DNA of 64,000 nt. It comes from CBDBZL01 sp031399025. Lineage in GTDB: Bacteria; Pseudomonadota; Alphaproteobacteria; Sphingomonadales; Sphingomonadaceae. The position numbers and the translations under genes were made by a program. The notes below the pieces were generated by a model that saw only the letters and a list, made by a program, of their open reading frames with translations, was not told the DNA's origin and ran no database searches. This document shows positions 54,691 through 62,204 of this stretch, piece by piece. Within the stretch, counting starts at the first letter, position 1; every line of letters begins with the position of its first letter. The stretch spans positions 1 through 64,000 of the forward strand of contig JANNOJ010000037.1 in NCBI GenBank assembly GCA_031399025.1. Reading direction: 5' to 3'.

Positions 54691-55056
54691 ATGTTGAACA
54701 AGGACGACGCGGAGCACCCGATACCGGAACAGTGGCGATCCACGTTTCGGCAGATCGCGAACGCATGGGTTGTGGGTGACTTCCTGCTCCGCGAACACCC
54801 TGTTGATGCTGTTATGCCCGTTGATCCCGTCACCGCCCGGAACATGGCTGCTAACATAGCGGCCTATGGAGGCGCACTGGCTCCGCTAAACGAAGCCACT
54901 TGGGAGCGTTCGGTTTACCGATGGATGGAAGGTCATTGGCTAATGCTTGTTGATCTTTCCACGGAAGGCGAGCCGGTGAGCGATCTCACTCTCCACGTGA
55001 AGCTATCGGAAGGCGCCGATTTGCCGTTGGAAATAGTCTCAGTCCACGTCCCCTAA
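54691..55056 (+). CDS. DUF7668-like small protein
   Basis: This 121-residue soluble protein (IPEQWRSTFRQIANAWVVGD, ATWERSVYRWMEGHWLMLVD, SDLTLHVKLSE) resembles a family of small proteins of unknown function that I know as DUF7668. GGAGA lies just before the ATG. Codon use is somewhat AT-richer than the flanking rimP and pspF. It is divergent from rimP and convergent with pspF; such proteins are often scattered accessory genes. Confidence 0.65.
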   Translation: MLNKDDAEHPIPEQWRSTFRQIANAWVVGDFLLREHPVDAVMPVDPVTARNMAANIAAYGGALAPLNEATWERSVYRWMEGHWLMLVDLSTEGEPVSDLTLHVKLSEGADLPLEIVSVHVP

Positions 55057-55110
55057 AGCCGCTCAGTACTGGCCTAGGCCAATGTCCGCTTTCCACCACA
55101 AATGGACAAT

Positions 55111-56139
55111 CTACTCCACCAGGCCATGCTTCCTGATGCAATGCCGCAGCTGGTCGTAACTCAGCCCCAGCGCCTTGGCGGTCTGGCGTTGGTTCCAGCG
55201 GTTGGCGCCCAAATGGTGTTCGACGATGCGGCGCTCGTAGGTCTCGACCGCCTCGCGCAGGTCGGCGATCGAGGTGAAATCCTGGCGGGTCGGCGCGGGG
55301 GACGCGGAGGGCGGCTCGGCGCCGTTTGCCTCGGCCGGGCGCGGCGGCGCGGACGGTGCGGGCATCCAAGGGGAATCGAACGGGTCGAACTGGACCTGCC
55401 CGATCGGCTCGCGCCAATCGTCCCAGCGATAGACCGCGCGGTCGACCGCGTTGCGCAGCTCGCGCACATTGCCGGGCCAGTGATGCGCTTCCAGCTGCTC
55501 GGAGACGTGCGGGGCGAAGCCGGGCCATTCCTGCCAGCCGAGCTCGGCGGCCATCCGGCGCCCGAAATAATCGGCCAGCACCGGGATATCGCCCTCGCGC
55601 ACCCGCAGCGGCGGCAGGGTGATGACCTCGAAGCTGAGGCGGTCGAGCAGGTCTGCCCGGAACCGGCGCTGCGCCGCGAGGTGGGGCAGGTTCTCGTTGG
55701 TGGCGGCGACGATCCGCACATCGACCCGCACCGCGCGCGAGGAGCCGATGCGGGTGATCTCGCCATATTCCACCGCGCGCAGCAAGCGCTCCTGCGCGGC
55801 CATCGACAGAGTGGCGAGCTCGTCGAGGAACAGCGTGCCGCGGTCGGCCTCCTCGAACCGGCCGATGCGCGCCTTGGTGGCGCCGGTGAAGGCGCCCGCC
55901 TCGTGGCCGAACAGCTCCGCCTCGATCAGCGTCTCGGGCAGCGCCGCGCAGTTCATGGTGACGAGCGGATGCTCCCAGCGGTCGGACAGGCGGTGGAGGC
56001 GCTCGGCGATCAGCTCCTTGCCGGTGCCGCGCTCGCCGATCACCAGCACCGGGCGGCGCATGGGCGCGGCCCGGCTGGCGCGCTCGACCGCATCGAGGAA
56101 AGCGCTGGACTGGCCGATGAACTGGTTTTCCCGCTCCAC
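55111..56139 (-). CDS. pspF: PspF-type sigma-54 enhancer-binding activator
   Basis: This 342-residue AAA+ activator lacks an N-terminal sensor domain, as PspF does. Walker A is GERGTGKE (35-42), the sigma-54 contact loop GAFTGA is at 82-87, and the Fis-type HTH is at the C terminus (NQRQTAKALGLSYDQLRHC). It is divergent from the psp operon, which has a canonical sigma-54 promoter. PspA normally inhibits PspF by direct binding. The start is probably the GTG at 56139 (VERENQFIGQ); an ATG at 56166 would add 9 residues. Confidence 0.93.
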   Translation of the reverse strand: MERENQFIGQSSAFLDAVERASRAAPMRRPVLVIGERGTGKELIAERLHRLSDRWEHPLVTMNCAALPETLIEAELFGHEAGAFTGATKARIGRFEEADRGTLFLDELATLSMAAQERLLRAVEYGEITRIGSSRAVRVDVRIVAATNENLPHLAAQRRFRADLLDRLSFEVITLPPLRVREGDIPVLADYFGRRMAAELGWQEWPGFAPHVSEQLEAHHWPGNVRELRNAVDRAVYRWDDWREPIGQVQFDPFDSPWMPAPSAPPRPAEANGAEPPSASPAPTRQDFTSIADLREAVETYERRIVEHHLGANRWNQRQTAKALGLSYDQLRHCIRKHGLVE

Positions 56140-56237
56140 GCGCCATAATCTAGCGCAAAGTCCCAAGTACTCGCAATGGCCACCACGGGCGCCCTGCCCA
56201 CGCAGCCAAATTCAGCGGATTTGCGTCCTTCCGGCGA

Positions 56238-56254
56238 TTGGCACGGGCCTTGCT
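56238..56254 (+). promoter_or_regulatory. Sigma-54 promoter of the psp operon
   Basis: TTGGCACGGGCCTTGCT matches the -24/-12 consensus (TGGCACG-N4-TTGCT). The GG at 56240-56241 and GC at 56252-56253 are separated by exactly 10 bases. It lies about 55 bases before the first psp gene and 100 bases from the pspF start. Confidence 0.92.
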
Positions 56255-56307
56255 TAGCCATTAACATCGCAAGTCAGCGACCAGCCACGAAGGCTCAGGA
56301 GGACCAG

Positions 56308-56466
56308 ATGTTCGATCGACAGTTTCTCGGCAGCAAGGTGGGCGCCGCCGCGCTCGTGAGCATCGCCGCGATGGTGACCTTCAACATCTACGCGATCAGC
56401 TACCAGATCGACCACCAGCCGCCGCAGGTGCTGGCCGCCGCGGTCCACCCGGTGGAGCTCGCGTGA
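56308..56466 (+). CDS. Small membrane protein leading the psp operon
   Basis: This 52-residue protein has one predicted membrane helix (KVGAAALVSIAAMVTFNIYA) and a short tail ending HPVELA. AGGAGG precedes the ATG. No named family is recognised. It is the first gene after the sigma-54 promoter; its stop overlaps a GTG (GTGA) that begins a reading continuous with pspA. A role in envelope stress is inferred from position. Confidence 0.7.
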   Translation: MFDRQFLGSKVGAAALVSIAAMVTFNIYAISYQIDHQPPQVLAAAVHPVELA

Positions 56467-56657
56467 GCCGCGAGGACGATCCGCCCGGCGCCGCCGGAGC
56501 CGAGCGCGCGGCCAATCGGGCCATGCGCGAATCGACCCGCATCGATCGCGAGATCGAGCGCTTGCGCACCTCGCCCCGCGACCTCCTGGCCGACCCGCTG
56601 GCTAAGCCCCAGAGCCTGGAGCGGACCGGCATTCCCTTTGTTTCCGGAGGACCCTGG

Positions 56658-57350
56658 ATGGGCATTTTTTCCCGTACCCGCGACATCATCGCCGCCAACT
56701 TCACCGAGCTGCTCGACCAGGCGGACGATCCGGCCAAGATGATCCGCATGATCATCCTGGAGATGGAGGAGACGCTGGTCGAGGTGCGCGCGTCCGCCGC
56801 CCGCACGATCGCCGACCAGAAGGAGATGCACCGCCATTCGGTGAAGCTGGAACGGCTGCAGGCCGATTGGGGCGAGAAGGCGCAGCTGGCGCTCTCCAAG
56901 GACCGCGAGGACCTGGCGCGCGCCGCGCTGATGGAGAAGCGCAAGGCCGGCGACATGGCCGACCAGCTCAAGCAGGAGATCACCGTCCTCGACGAGGCGC
57001 TGCGCGCCTACGAGGTGGACATCGCCAAGCTGCAGCACCGCCTGCGCGAAGCGCGCAGCCGGCAGACGCAGATCGCCGCCCGGCTGGAGAGCGCCGAGAA
57101 CCGCTACAAGCTACGCTCCTTGATGACCAACGAGCGGGTGGACGAGGCGCTCACCCGCTTCGACCAGCTGGAGCGCCGGGTCGACTATGCCGAAGGCCGC
57201 GCCGACGCGCTGGGGATCGATGGCGGCGGCAAGAAGTCGCTCGCCGACGAATTCGCCGCCCTCGAAGGCGGCGACAAGGTGGACGAGGAGCTTGCGGAGA
57301 TGAAGCGCGCGCTCGGCAAGGGCGCGACCGACCCGAGCAAGGAGGGCTGA
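56658..57350 (+). CDS. pspA: Phage shock protein A
   Basis: This 230-residue, almost fully coiled-coil protein begins MGIFSRTRDIIAANFTELLD, the amphipathic helix that binds stressed membranes. It stabilises the inner membrane as an ESCRT-III-like polymer and inhibits PspF. GGAGG lies 7 bases before the ATG at 56658. An in-frame reading continues upstream without a stop to a GTG at 56463, which could add 65 residues. It is followed by pspB after 3 bases. Confidence 0.95.
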   Translation: MGIFSRTRDIIAANFTELLDQADDPAKMIRMIILEMEETLVEVRASAARTIADQKEMHRHSVKLERLQADWGEKAQLALSKDREDLARAALMEKRKAGDMADQLKQEITVLDEALRAYEVDIAKLQHRLREARSRQTQIAARLESAENRYKLRSLMTNERVDEALTRFDQLERRVDYAEGRADALGIDGGGKKSLADEFAALEGGDKVDEELAEMKRALGKGATDPSKEG

Positions 57351-57353
57351 GCC

Positions 57354-57647
57354 ATGGAAGCCATCATCATCGTGCCCGCGATCGTGCTGGGCCTGCCGTG
57401 GATCATCTTCCACTACGTCACCAAGTGGAAGACCGCCGCCACGATCACCAATGACGACGAGGCGCTGCTGGAGGAATTGTATCAGCTCGCCCGCCGCCTC
57501 GACGAACGGATGGACACGGTCGAACGCCTGGTCGCCTCCGACAACCCCGACTTCCGCCCGGCCCGCATCCAGGCCGACCGCGAGATCGACAATCAGCCGC
57601 TGCGCGAACTCGACCGCATGCTGGCCTCCAAGGGAACCCGCAAATGA
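57354..57647 (+). CDS. pspB: Phage shock protein B
   Basis: This 97-residue protein has an N-terminal membrane helix (IIIVPAIVLGLPWIIFHYVT) and a cytoplasmic coiled coil with the PspB signature ARRLDERMDTVERLVASDNP. In E. coli PspB and PspC sense envelope stress and draw PspA to the membrane. Compared with E. coli PspB (74 residues) it has a longer tail with QADREIDNQPLRELDRML. It overlaps pspC by 4 bases. Confidence 0.93.
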   Translation: MEAIIIVPAIVLGLPWIIFHYVTKWKTAATITNDDEALLEELYQLARRLDERMDTVERLVASDNPDFRPARIQADREIDNQPLRELDRMLASKGTRK

Positions 57648-58024
57648 CGAGCGAACGCACCCGCTTCTACCGAGACAAGCAGAATGCCAAGCTTATGGGC
57701 GTGTGCTCAGGGCTGGAGGATTACACCGGGGTCAACGTGATCTGGTGGCGCGTGGCCTTGGTGATTTTCACGATCGCCTCGGGGATCTTCCCGGTGGTGC
57801 TGGCCTATTTCCTGCTCGGCATCTTCGCCAACAAGAAGCCCGCCCACCTCTATGTCGACCGGGACGAGCAGAAGTACTGGCAGCGCGTCCGGCAGAGCCC
57901 GGCGCGCACCGCCCGCGAAGTGCGCGCGGGGTTCCGCGATATCGACCGCCGGCTGGCGGCGGTAGAAAGCCATTACGTGAGCAGCAACCCGCGCCTTTCG
58001 GCCGAGATCGAACGGCTGCGCTGA
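57644..58024 (+). CDS. pspC: Phage shock protein C
   Basis: This 126-residue protein has the PspC domain (RFYRDKQNAKLMGVCSGLED, YTGVNVIWWRVALVIFTIAS) with one or two membrane segments (about 35-60), then a cytoplasmic tail. The tail ends RRLAAVESHYVSSNPRLSAE IERLR, which resembles the tails of PspB and the following small proteins. It is coupled to pspB by a 4-base overlap. Confidence 0.93.
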   Translation: MTSERTRFYRDKQNAKLMGVCSGLEDYTGVNVIWWRVALVIFTIASGIFPVVLAYFLLGIFANKKPAHLYVDRDEQKYWQRVRQSPARTAREVRAGFRDIDRRLAAVESHYVSSNPRLSAEIERLR

Positions 58025-58051
58025 AGCGTCCGGCAACCGGAGGATAAGACC

Positions 58052-58348
58052 ATGGAAGGCGTACTCGCCCTGTTGATTCCCATCGTGGCGCTGTCGATCC
58101 CGATCGTGGCGATCTGGACGAAGCACCAGCAGAGGATCGCCGAGATGCAGGTCTCGACCACCGCCGAGAAGACCGCCGAGAAGGCCGCGCAATACGCCTC
58201 CCAGGTGGCGCAGCTGGAAGACCGGGTGCGCGTGCTCGAGCGGATCGTGACCGACGGCGGCTACAACGTGGCGACCCAGATCGAGGCGCTGCGGGACGTC
58301 CGCCGCGTCGAGGACCGCTCGCCCGAGCGCGCCCTCGCCCACAGCTGA
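58052..58348 (+). CDS. PspB-like small membrane/coiled-coil protein, copy 1
   Basis: This 98-residue protein has an N-terminal membrane helix (GVLALLIPIVALSIPIVAIW), an Ala/Glu helix (AEKTAEKAAQYASQ) and the tail LEDRVRVLERIVTDGGY, then ATQIEALR. The tail matches the PspB tail pattern (RMxxVERLV..DNP). A GGAGG site is just before the ATG. It is the first of five consecutive related genes in the psp operon. It is not the PspD of enterobacteria. Confidence 0.8.
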   Translation: MEGVLALLIPIVALSIPIVAIWTKHQQRIAEMQVSTTAEKTAEKAAQYASQVAQLEDRVRVLERIVTDGGYNVATQIEALRDVRRVEDRSPERALAHS

Positions 58349-58391
58349 CGCGCCGACCGACGTCTCGGATTGTCGAGAGGAACTCCCACCC

Positions 58392-58718
58392 ATGGACCCG
58401 AGTCTCATCCCCTTGTTCGCCATCGGTGGCGGCCTGCTGGTGGGCGCTGCCGGCGTCTTCGGCTGGATTCATACCACCCGGCTCAAGATCCAGCACGGCT
58501 ATCCGCTGGAGAACATGTGGGGCCTGCCGATCCACCCGCGCCGTGACGGCGAGGCGAGCGAGCGGGTCAAGCTGCTGACCCAGGAAAATGCGCAGCTGCG
58601 CGCCGAACTGGGCGCGATCAAGGACCGCCTGGCCAATGTCGAGCGGATCGTCACCGACCGCGGCTATGGCCTGGGCGATGAGATCGAACGGCTGCGCGGC
58701 GGCAAGGAGACCAATTGA
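58392..58718 (+). CDS. PspB-like small membrane/coiled-coil protein, copy 2
   Basis: This 108-residue protein has a membrane helix (LIPLFAIGGGLLVGAAGVFG), then a basic segment with IHTTRLKIQHGYPLENMWG that the other copies lack. The shared tail is AIKDRLANVERIVTDRGY followed by EIERLR. GAGAGGAAC precedes the ATG. Its stop overlaps the next ATG (TGATG). Confidence 0.8.
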   Translation: MDPSLIPLFAIGGGLLVGAAGVFGWIHTTRLKIQHGYPLENMWGLPIHPRRDGEASERVKLLTQENAQLRAELGAIKDRLANVERIVTDRGYGLGDEIERLRGGKETN

Positions 58719-59008
58719 TGGATTGGACGATCATCCCGATCCTGATCGCCATCGTGGCGCTGGTTACCGTTGTTGCCGGCATCGGCAGCGACATGTTCCA
58801 GAGCTACCTGAAGTTCAGGGCGCGGCAGATGGAGCTGATGGCGGACAAGGCCGCCGAGCAGGCCTCTCACTACGCCAAGAAGGCCGAGAGCCTCGAACAG
58901 CGCGTGCGCGTGCTCGAACGGATCGCTATCGACCGCGGGGCCGACCTTGCCGCACAAATCGAGCACCTGCGCGGCGATGGAACTGACCACAAGGAGAACA
59001 TGCAGTGA
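58718..59008 (+). CDS. PspB-like small membrane/coiled-coil protein, copy 3
   Basis: This 96-residue protein has a membrane helix (TIIPILIAIVALVTVVAGIG), a helix with KAAEQASHYAKKAESLEQ and the tail RVRVLERIAIDRGADLAAQI, then EHLRG. It is closest to copy 1. It is coupled on both sides: TGATG before and GTGA after. Confidence 0.8.
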   Translation: MDWTIIPILIAIVALVTVVAGIGSDMFQSYLKFRARQMELMADKAAEQASHYAKKAESLEQRVRVLERIAIDRGADLAAQIEHLRGDGTDHKENMQ

Positions 59009-59280
59009 GCTTCTGGACGGCGATGGTGATCATCGCCGCGATCTGGGGGCTGGTGTCCGTCATCCGCGGCCACCCCCGACCGGCGCTCGGCCACGATACC
59101 GACGAGGATGGCAATCTGATCGGCCACCGCCAGACCGACGGCGAACTCAAGGCCGAGATCATGCGGTTGCGCGAACGGCTCGAAGTGCTGGAGCGCATCA
59201 CCACCGACGCCAACAGCGGCGAGGCGCGCGAGCGCCGGCGGCTGGAAGCCGAGATCGACAGCCTCCGCGAGCGGGAATGA
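59005..59280 (+). CDS. PspB-like small membrane/coiled-coil protein, copy 4
   Basis: This 91-residue protein starts with GTG at 59005, inside the end of copy 3. It has a short membrane helix (FWTAMVIIAAIWGLVSVIRG), an acidic linker (GHDTDEDGNLIGHRQTDGEL) and the tail RLRERLEVLERITTDANSGE followed by EAEIDSLRE. An AAGGAG site lies upstream in the coding region of copy 3. Confidence 0.78.
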   Translation: MSFWTAMVIIAAIWGLVSVIRGHPRPALGHDTDEDGNLIGHRQTDGELKAEIMRLRERLEVLERITTDANSGEARERRRLEAEIDSLRERE

Positions 59281-59333
59281 GCTGCGAGTGAGGTTCGAAC
59301 AAACTTGTGGGGACGACGATAAGGAGGAGTGAC

Positions 59334-59615
59334 GTGTTGACGAGCACCGACTTTCTGATCGCCGTATGCGCCCTCCTGGCGCTGGCGGTGGTCTCGGCCA
59401 CCATCCTGGTCGGCTGGCGCAACTGGCTGGAATTCAAGCACCGCGAGCTTGACCTGCGCCGCGCCGCTGCGCCGCCGCAGCCCTCGTCCCTGCCTGTGCC
59501 CGGGACCGGCGACGGCGGCCGCTTCGCCCGCGAAGGCGCCGCCCGGATCGAACTGGCCGACCTCAAGGAGCGCGTCCGCCGGTTGGAGGCGATCGCCAAC
59601 GGGGTGGATCTTTGA
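59334..59615 (+). CDS. PspB-like small membrane/coiled-coil protein, copy 5
   Basis: This 93-residue protein probably starts with GTG at 59334 (TTG at 59337 is possible), with AAGGAGGAG just upstream. The membrane helix is FLIAVCALLALAVVSATILV. A Pro-rich linker (AAAPPQPSSLPVPGTGDGG) and a shortened tail LADLKERVRRLEAIANGVDL follow. It is the most divergent copy and the last gene before a dispersed repeat and sufE. Confidence 0.75.
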   Translation: MLTSTDFLIAVCALLALAVVSATILVGWRNWLEFKHRELDLRRAAAPPQPSSLPVPGTGDGGRFAREGAARIELADLKERVRRLEAIANGVDL

Positions 59616-59659
59616 ACTTGTGTGGTGCCGGTCCCATTTCTGCCGTTCCCCACGCTTCC

Positions 59660-59772
59660 CGTTCGTCCTGAGCTTGTCGACGGACCGCTTTGCCTGCAAG
59701 CGCCGTTGACCCAACAAGAACAGCCCCTGCGGCCAAGCTCAGGACAGGCTTCGCCAAGCTGAGGCGAGCGGA
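59660..59772. repeat. Full copy of the dispersed palindromic repeat
   Basis: CGTTCGTCCTGAGCTTGTCG at 59660 and CGGCCAAGCTCAGGACAGG plus TTCGCCAAGCTGAGGCGAG at 59730-59769 form mirrored arms. The internal order matches the copy inside truB. It separates the psp locus from sufE. Confidence 0.75.
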
Positions 59773-59781
59773 ACAAGACAA

Positions 59782-60201
59782 GTGCGCACACTCCAGGACA
59801 TCCACGACGAATATGCCTTCCTCGAAGGGGATGATCGCTATCGCCTGCTGATCGATCTGGGCCGTGAGCTGGAGCCCATGCCAGCGGCGCTCAAGACCGA
59901 GGCCACGCGGGTAGCGGGATGCTCGGCAAGCGTATGGGTCTATCCCACCACGCGTCCCGCCGAGGGTGGCCGGCTGCATTTCCTGGCCGACAGCAATGCC
60001 GGGATCACCAAGGGCATCGTCGCGCTGGTGATCGCCGCGGTGCAGGACCGCCCGGCCCGCGAGGTGGCGCAGCTGGATATCGCCGCCGAGCTGGCTCCGT
60101 TCGACCTCAAGAACCAGCTCAGTTCCAACCGCACCCAGGGCGTGCCCAACATGATCGCGCTGATCCGCGAACATGCGGCGCGGCTGGCGGCGGCGGGCTG
60201 A
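59782..60201 (+). CDS. sufE: SufE-family sulfur acceptor
   Basis: This 139-residue protein accepts sulfur from cysteine desulfurase SufS for Fe-S cluster assembly. The active cysteine C47 lies in RVAGCSASVWVYP, and the C-terminal LSSNRTQGVPNMIALIREHA block is conserved. The start is GTG at 59782, since no ATG lies upstream. It is detached from a suf operon, as is common in sphingomonads. Confidence 0.93.
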   Translation: MRTLQDIHDEYAFLEGDDRYRLLIDLGRELEPMPAALKTEATRVAGCSASVWVYPTTRPAEGGRLHFLADSNAGITKGIVALVIAAVQDRPAREVAQLDIAAELAPFDLKNQLSSNRTQGVPNMIALIREHAARLAAAG

Positions 60202-60236
60202 GCACCGCTCCTGCCGCCCGCTGACCCGTGCCCGCG

Positions 60237-60587
60237 ATGACCAAGACGCTCTGGCTGGCCGGCGGCTCGCTGTGCTTCGCGCTGGGCTGGATCGGCCTGG
60301 TGCTGCCGATGATGCCCGGCGTGCCGTTCCTGCTGCTGGCCGCCTTCTGCTTCGCGCGCGGCAATCCGGCGTGGGAACGGCGGATGCTCGAACATCCGCG
60401 CATCGGTCCGCCGCTGCGCCAATGGCGGGACCGGCGCGCGATCGCCCCGCCGGCCAAGCGCGCGGCCCTGGCGGCCATGGCGGTCGCCGGCGGGCTGACC
60501 TGGTGGTTGGTCGGCTTCCCGCTGGCGCTGGTCTCGATCGGCGTGCTGCTTGCGGTGGCGGCGTGGATCTGGACGCGGCCGGAGTGA
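60237..60587 (+). CDS. YbaN-like DUF454 membrane protein
   Basis: This 116-residue inner-membrane protein has helices at about 5-22, 25-42 and 85-110. The DUF454 pattern is visible (GWIGLVLPMMPGVPFLLLAAFCFARGNP, HPRIGPPLRQW). The function of the family is unknown. A GTG at 60228 could add three residues. It follows sufE by about 35 bases, likely in the same transcript. Confidence 0.85.
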   Translation: MTKTLWLAGGSLCFALGWIGLVLPMMPGVPFLLLAAFCFARGNPAWERRMLEHPRIGPPLRQWRDRRAIAPPAKRAALAAMAVAGGLTWWLVGFPLALVSIGVLLAVAAWIWTRPE

Positions 60588-60694
60588 GGCGGGCGCGCCT
60601 CTAACCCCCGCACCCTTAACCTTGGCTCCTGATCTTCCCCGCTGGACCCGGCCCCCACCGAGCCGCGTTGAGCGTGCCAAGGAGACGGTGTGAA

Positions 60695-61489
60695 ATGCCG
60701 ATGATCGAAGCCATGCGGATCGGCACTGGCGCGAAGCTCCTCCTCGTCCACGGGCTTGGGGGCAGCTGGCGATCCTGGTCGCCAGTGCTCGATGCGCTGG
60801 CGGCCCGGCGCGAGATTATCGCCATCGACCTGCCGGGACACGGCTCGTCTCGCCCCTCGCCCACCAGCGGAACCTTCAGGGGCCTGGCCGACAACCTGGA
60901 AGACTACATCCACGCCAATGGCCTGCAGGGGGTGGACGTGGCCGGCGTATCGCTGGGTGGGCGCTTGGTCCTGGAGCTGGCGCGGCGTGGCGGCGTGGGT
61001 AATGTGGTGGCGCTCGCTCCGGGCGGATTCTGGCAAGGCTGGGAGCGGGACTATTTCAAGTGGAGCTTGAGCGCTTCACTCGGGCTGGTTCGGCTCCTGC
61101 GCGGCCAGCTCCCACTGCTCAGCGCGACCGCGGCAACGCGAACGGCACTGCTGGCCCAGCTTTCGGCCCGGCCATGGGCGCTGTCGCGCGAGCTGGCCGT
61201 CCGCGAGCTGACCGCGTTTGCCGACACCGCCACGGCTGGTTCGCTGATCGGCGACCTTGCCGACGGGCCCGCCCAGCGGGGGCCGAGCGCACCGGGTGGG
61301 GGGCTGGTCGCGATCGGCTGGGGGAAGAAGGATCGGCTGTGCCCGCCCCGCCAGGCCGCCCGCGCCCAGACGGCGTTTCCGCAGGCGCAGCTCCACTGGT
61401 TCGAACAGAGCGGGCATTACTCGATCTGGGACTGCCCGGAGCGCACCGCAGAACTGATCCTGGCGAGCACGGGAGGGATCGACCGCTGA
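60695..61489 (+). CDS. Alpha/beta hydrolase
   Basis: This 264-residue protein has HGLGGSWRSW (oxyanion loop, from 19), nucleophile S86 in GVSLGGR, an acid in GWGKKDRLCPP and a histidine in QSGHYSIWDCP, so the triad is complete. AAGGAG lies 10 bases upstream of the ATG at 60695. The substrate cannot be deduced; the pattern is that of general esterase/lipase-like hydrolases rather than meta-cleavage enzymes. Confidence 0.87.
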   Translation: MPMIEAMRIGTGAKLLLVHGLGGSWRSWSPVLDALAARREIIAIDLPGHGSSRPSPTSGTFRGLADNLEDYIHANGLQGVDVAGVSLGGRLVLELARRGGVGNVVALAPGGFWQGWERDYFKWSLSASLGLVRLLRGQLPLLSATAATRTALLAQLSARPWALSRELAVRELTAFADTATAGSLIGDLADGPAQRGPSAPGGGLVAIGWGKKDRLCPPRQAARAQTAFPQAQLHWFEQSGHYSIWDCPERTAELILASTGGIDR

Positions 61490-61633
61490 CCGGGCGGAAT
61501 GCGGGCGGCAGGCTGATTTTGCAGCTGTCCTCATGGGATCGCGGCATGACCTGAGTTCCCGAGGCCTTGGCGCATTCGTGTCGCGGGCGTGTGGCGGGAA
61601 GGCGTCGAGGAAGGATTCGATGCAGGACAAACT

Positions 61634-62197
61634 CTAGGCGGGATCGGGCTGGGCGGGATCGGACTGGGCGGGCTCGAGCTGGAGGCGCAGCTCGTACAGC
61701 AGTTCGTCGTCGCGATGGTCGCCGACCATGAAGTCGATGTCGGCGATATGGGCGAAGCCGTAGCGCGCGTAGAACCGCTGGGCGCCTTGATTGCCGGCCC
61801 AGACCGAGAGCTGGACGGCATCGCAGCCGCGCGCGCGGGCCTCGGTGAGCGCCCAGTCCATCAGCGCCGCGCCGATGCCCTCGCCGGTGCGCTGCGGGTG
61901 GCAGTAGAGCTGGCCGAGCGCGATCGGGTTGGCGGCATCGGAATGCTCGGCATACCAGCTGGGATAGCGCAGTTTGACATAGCCGGTGAGCGGCCCGCCC
62001 GTCCGGTCGGCCGCAAGGCAATGGGTCATCCTCGGATCGGCGATCTCGCCGGCGACCACCCGCTCGGAATAGACCTCCTCGAGGAAGGTGGCGAGGTCGG
62101 CCGCGCGATAAAGGTGGCCGAAGGCGGCGCAGAAGCTGTCGCGGCCCAGCTCGGCCAGCGTTGGCGCATCGGCTTGCGTTGCGGGGCGCAGGATCAT
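61634..62197 (-). CDS. GNAT-family N-acetyltransferase
   Basis: This 187-residue acetyltransferase has the acetyl-CoA loop in LGQLYCHPQRTGEGIGAALM (motif A) and motif B in VQLSVWAGNQGAQRFYARYGF. The C terminus carries a small Pro/Ala repeat (PAQSDPAQPDPA) encoded by a 15-base tandem repeat. Its ATG overlaps the stop of a decayed upstream reading (ATGA). The acceptor substrate is unknown. Confidence 0.88.
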   Translation of the reverse strand: MILRPATQADAPTLAELGRDSFCAAFGHLYRAADLATFLEEVYSERVVAGEIADPRMTHCLAADRTGGPLTGYVKLRYPSWYAEHSDAANPIALGQLYCHPQRTGEGIGAALMDWALTEARARGCDAVQLSVWAGNQGAQRFYARYGFAHIADIDFMVGDHRDDELLYELRLQLEPAQSDPAQPDPA

Positions 62198-62204
62198 GGT
62201 GCTT

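Noticed and set aside
53266..54779. Long plus-strand reading opposite nusA and rimP
   Set aside because: It is an antisense shadow with biased Leu/Asp/Arg composition, and the opposite strand is clearly coding.
58052..58348. Annotation of the gene after pspC as pspD
   Set aside because: The sequence resembles PspB-type tails and its sibling genes, not the enterobacterial PspD.
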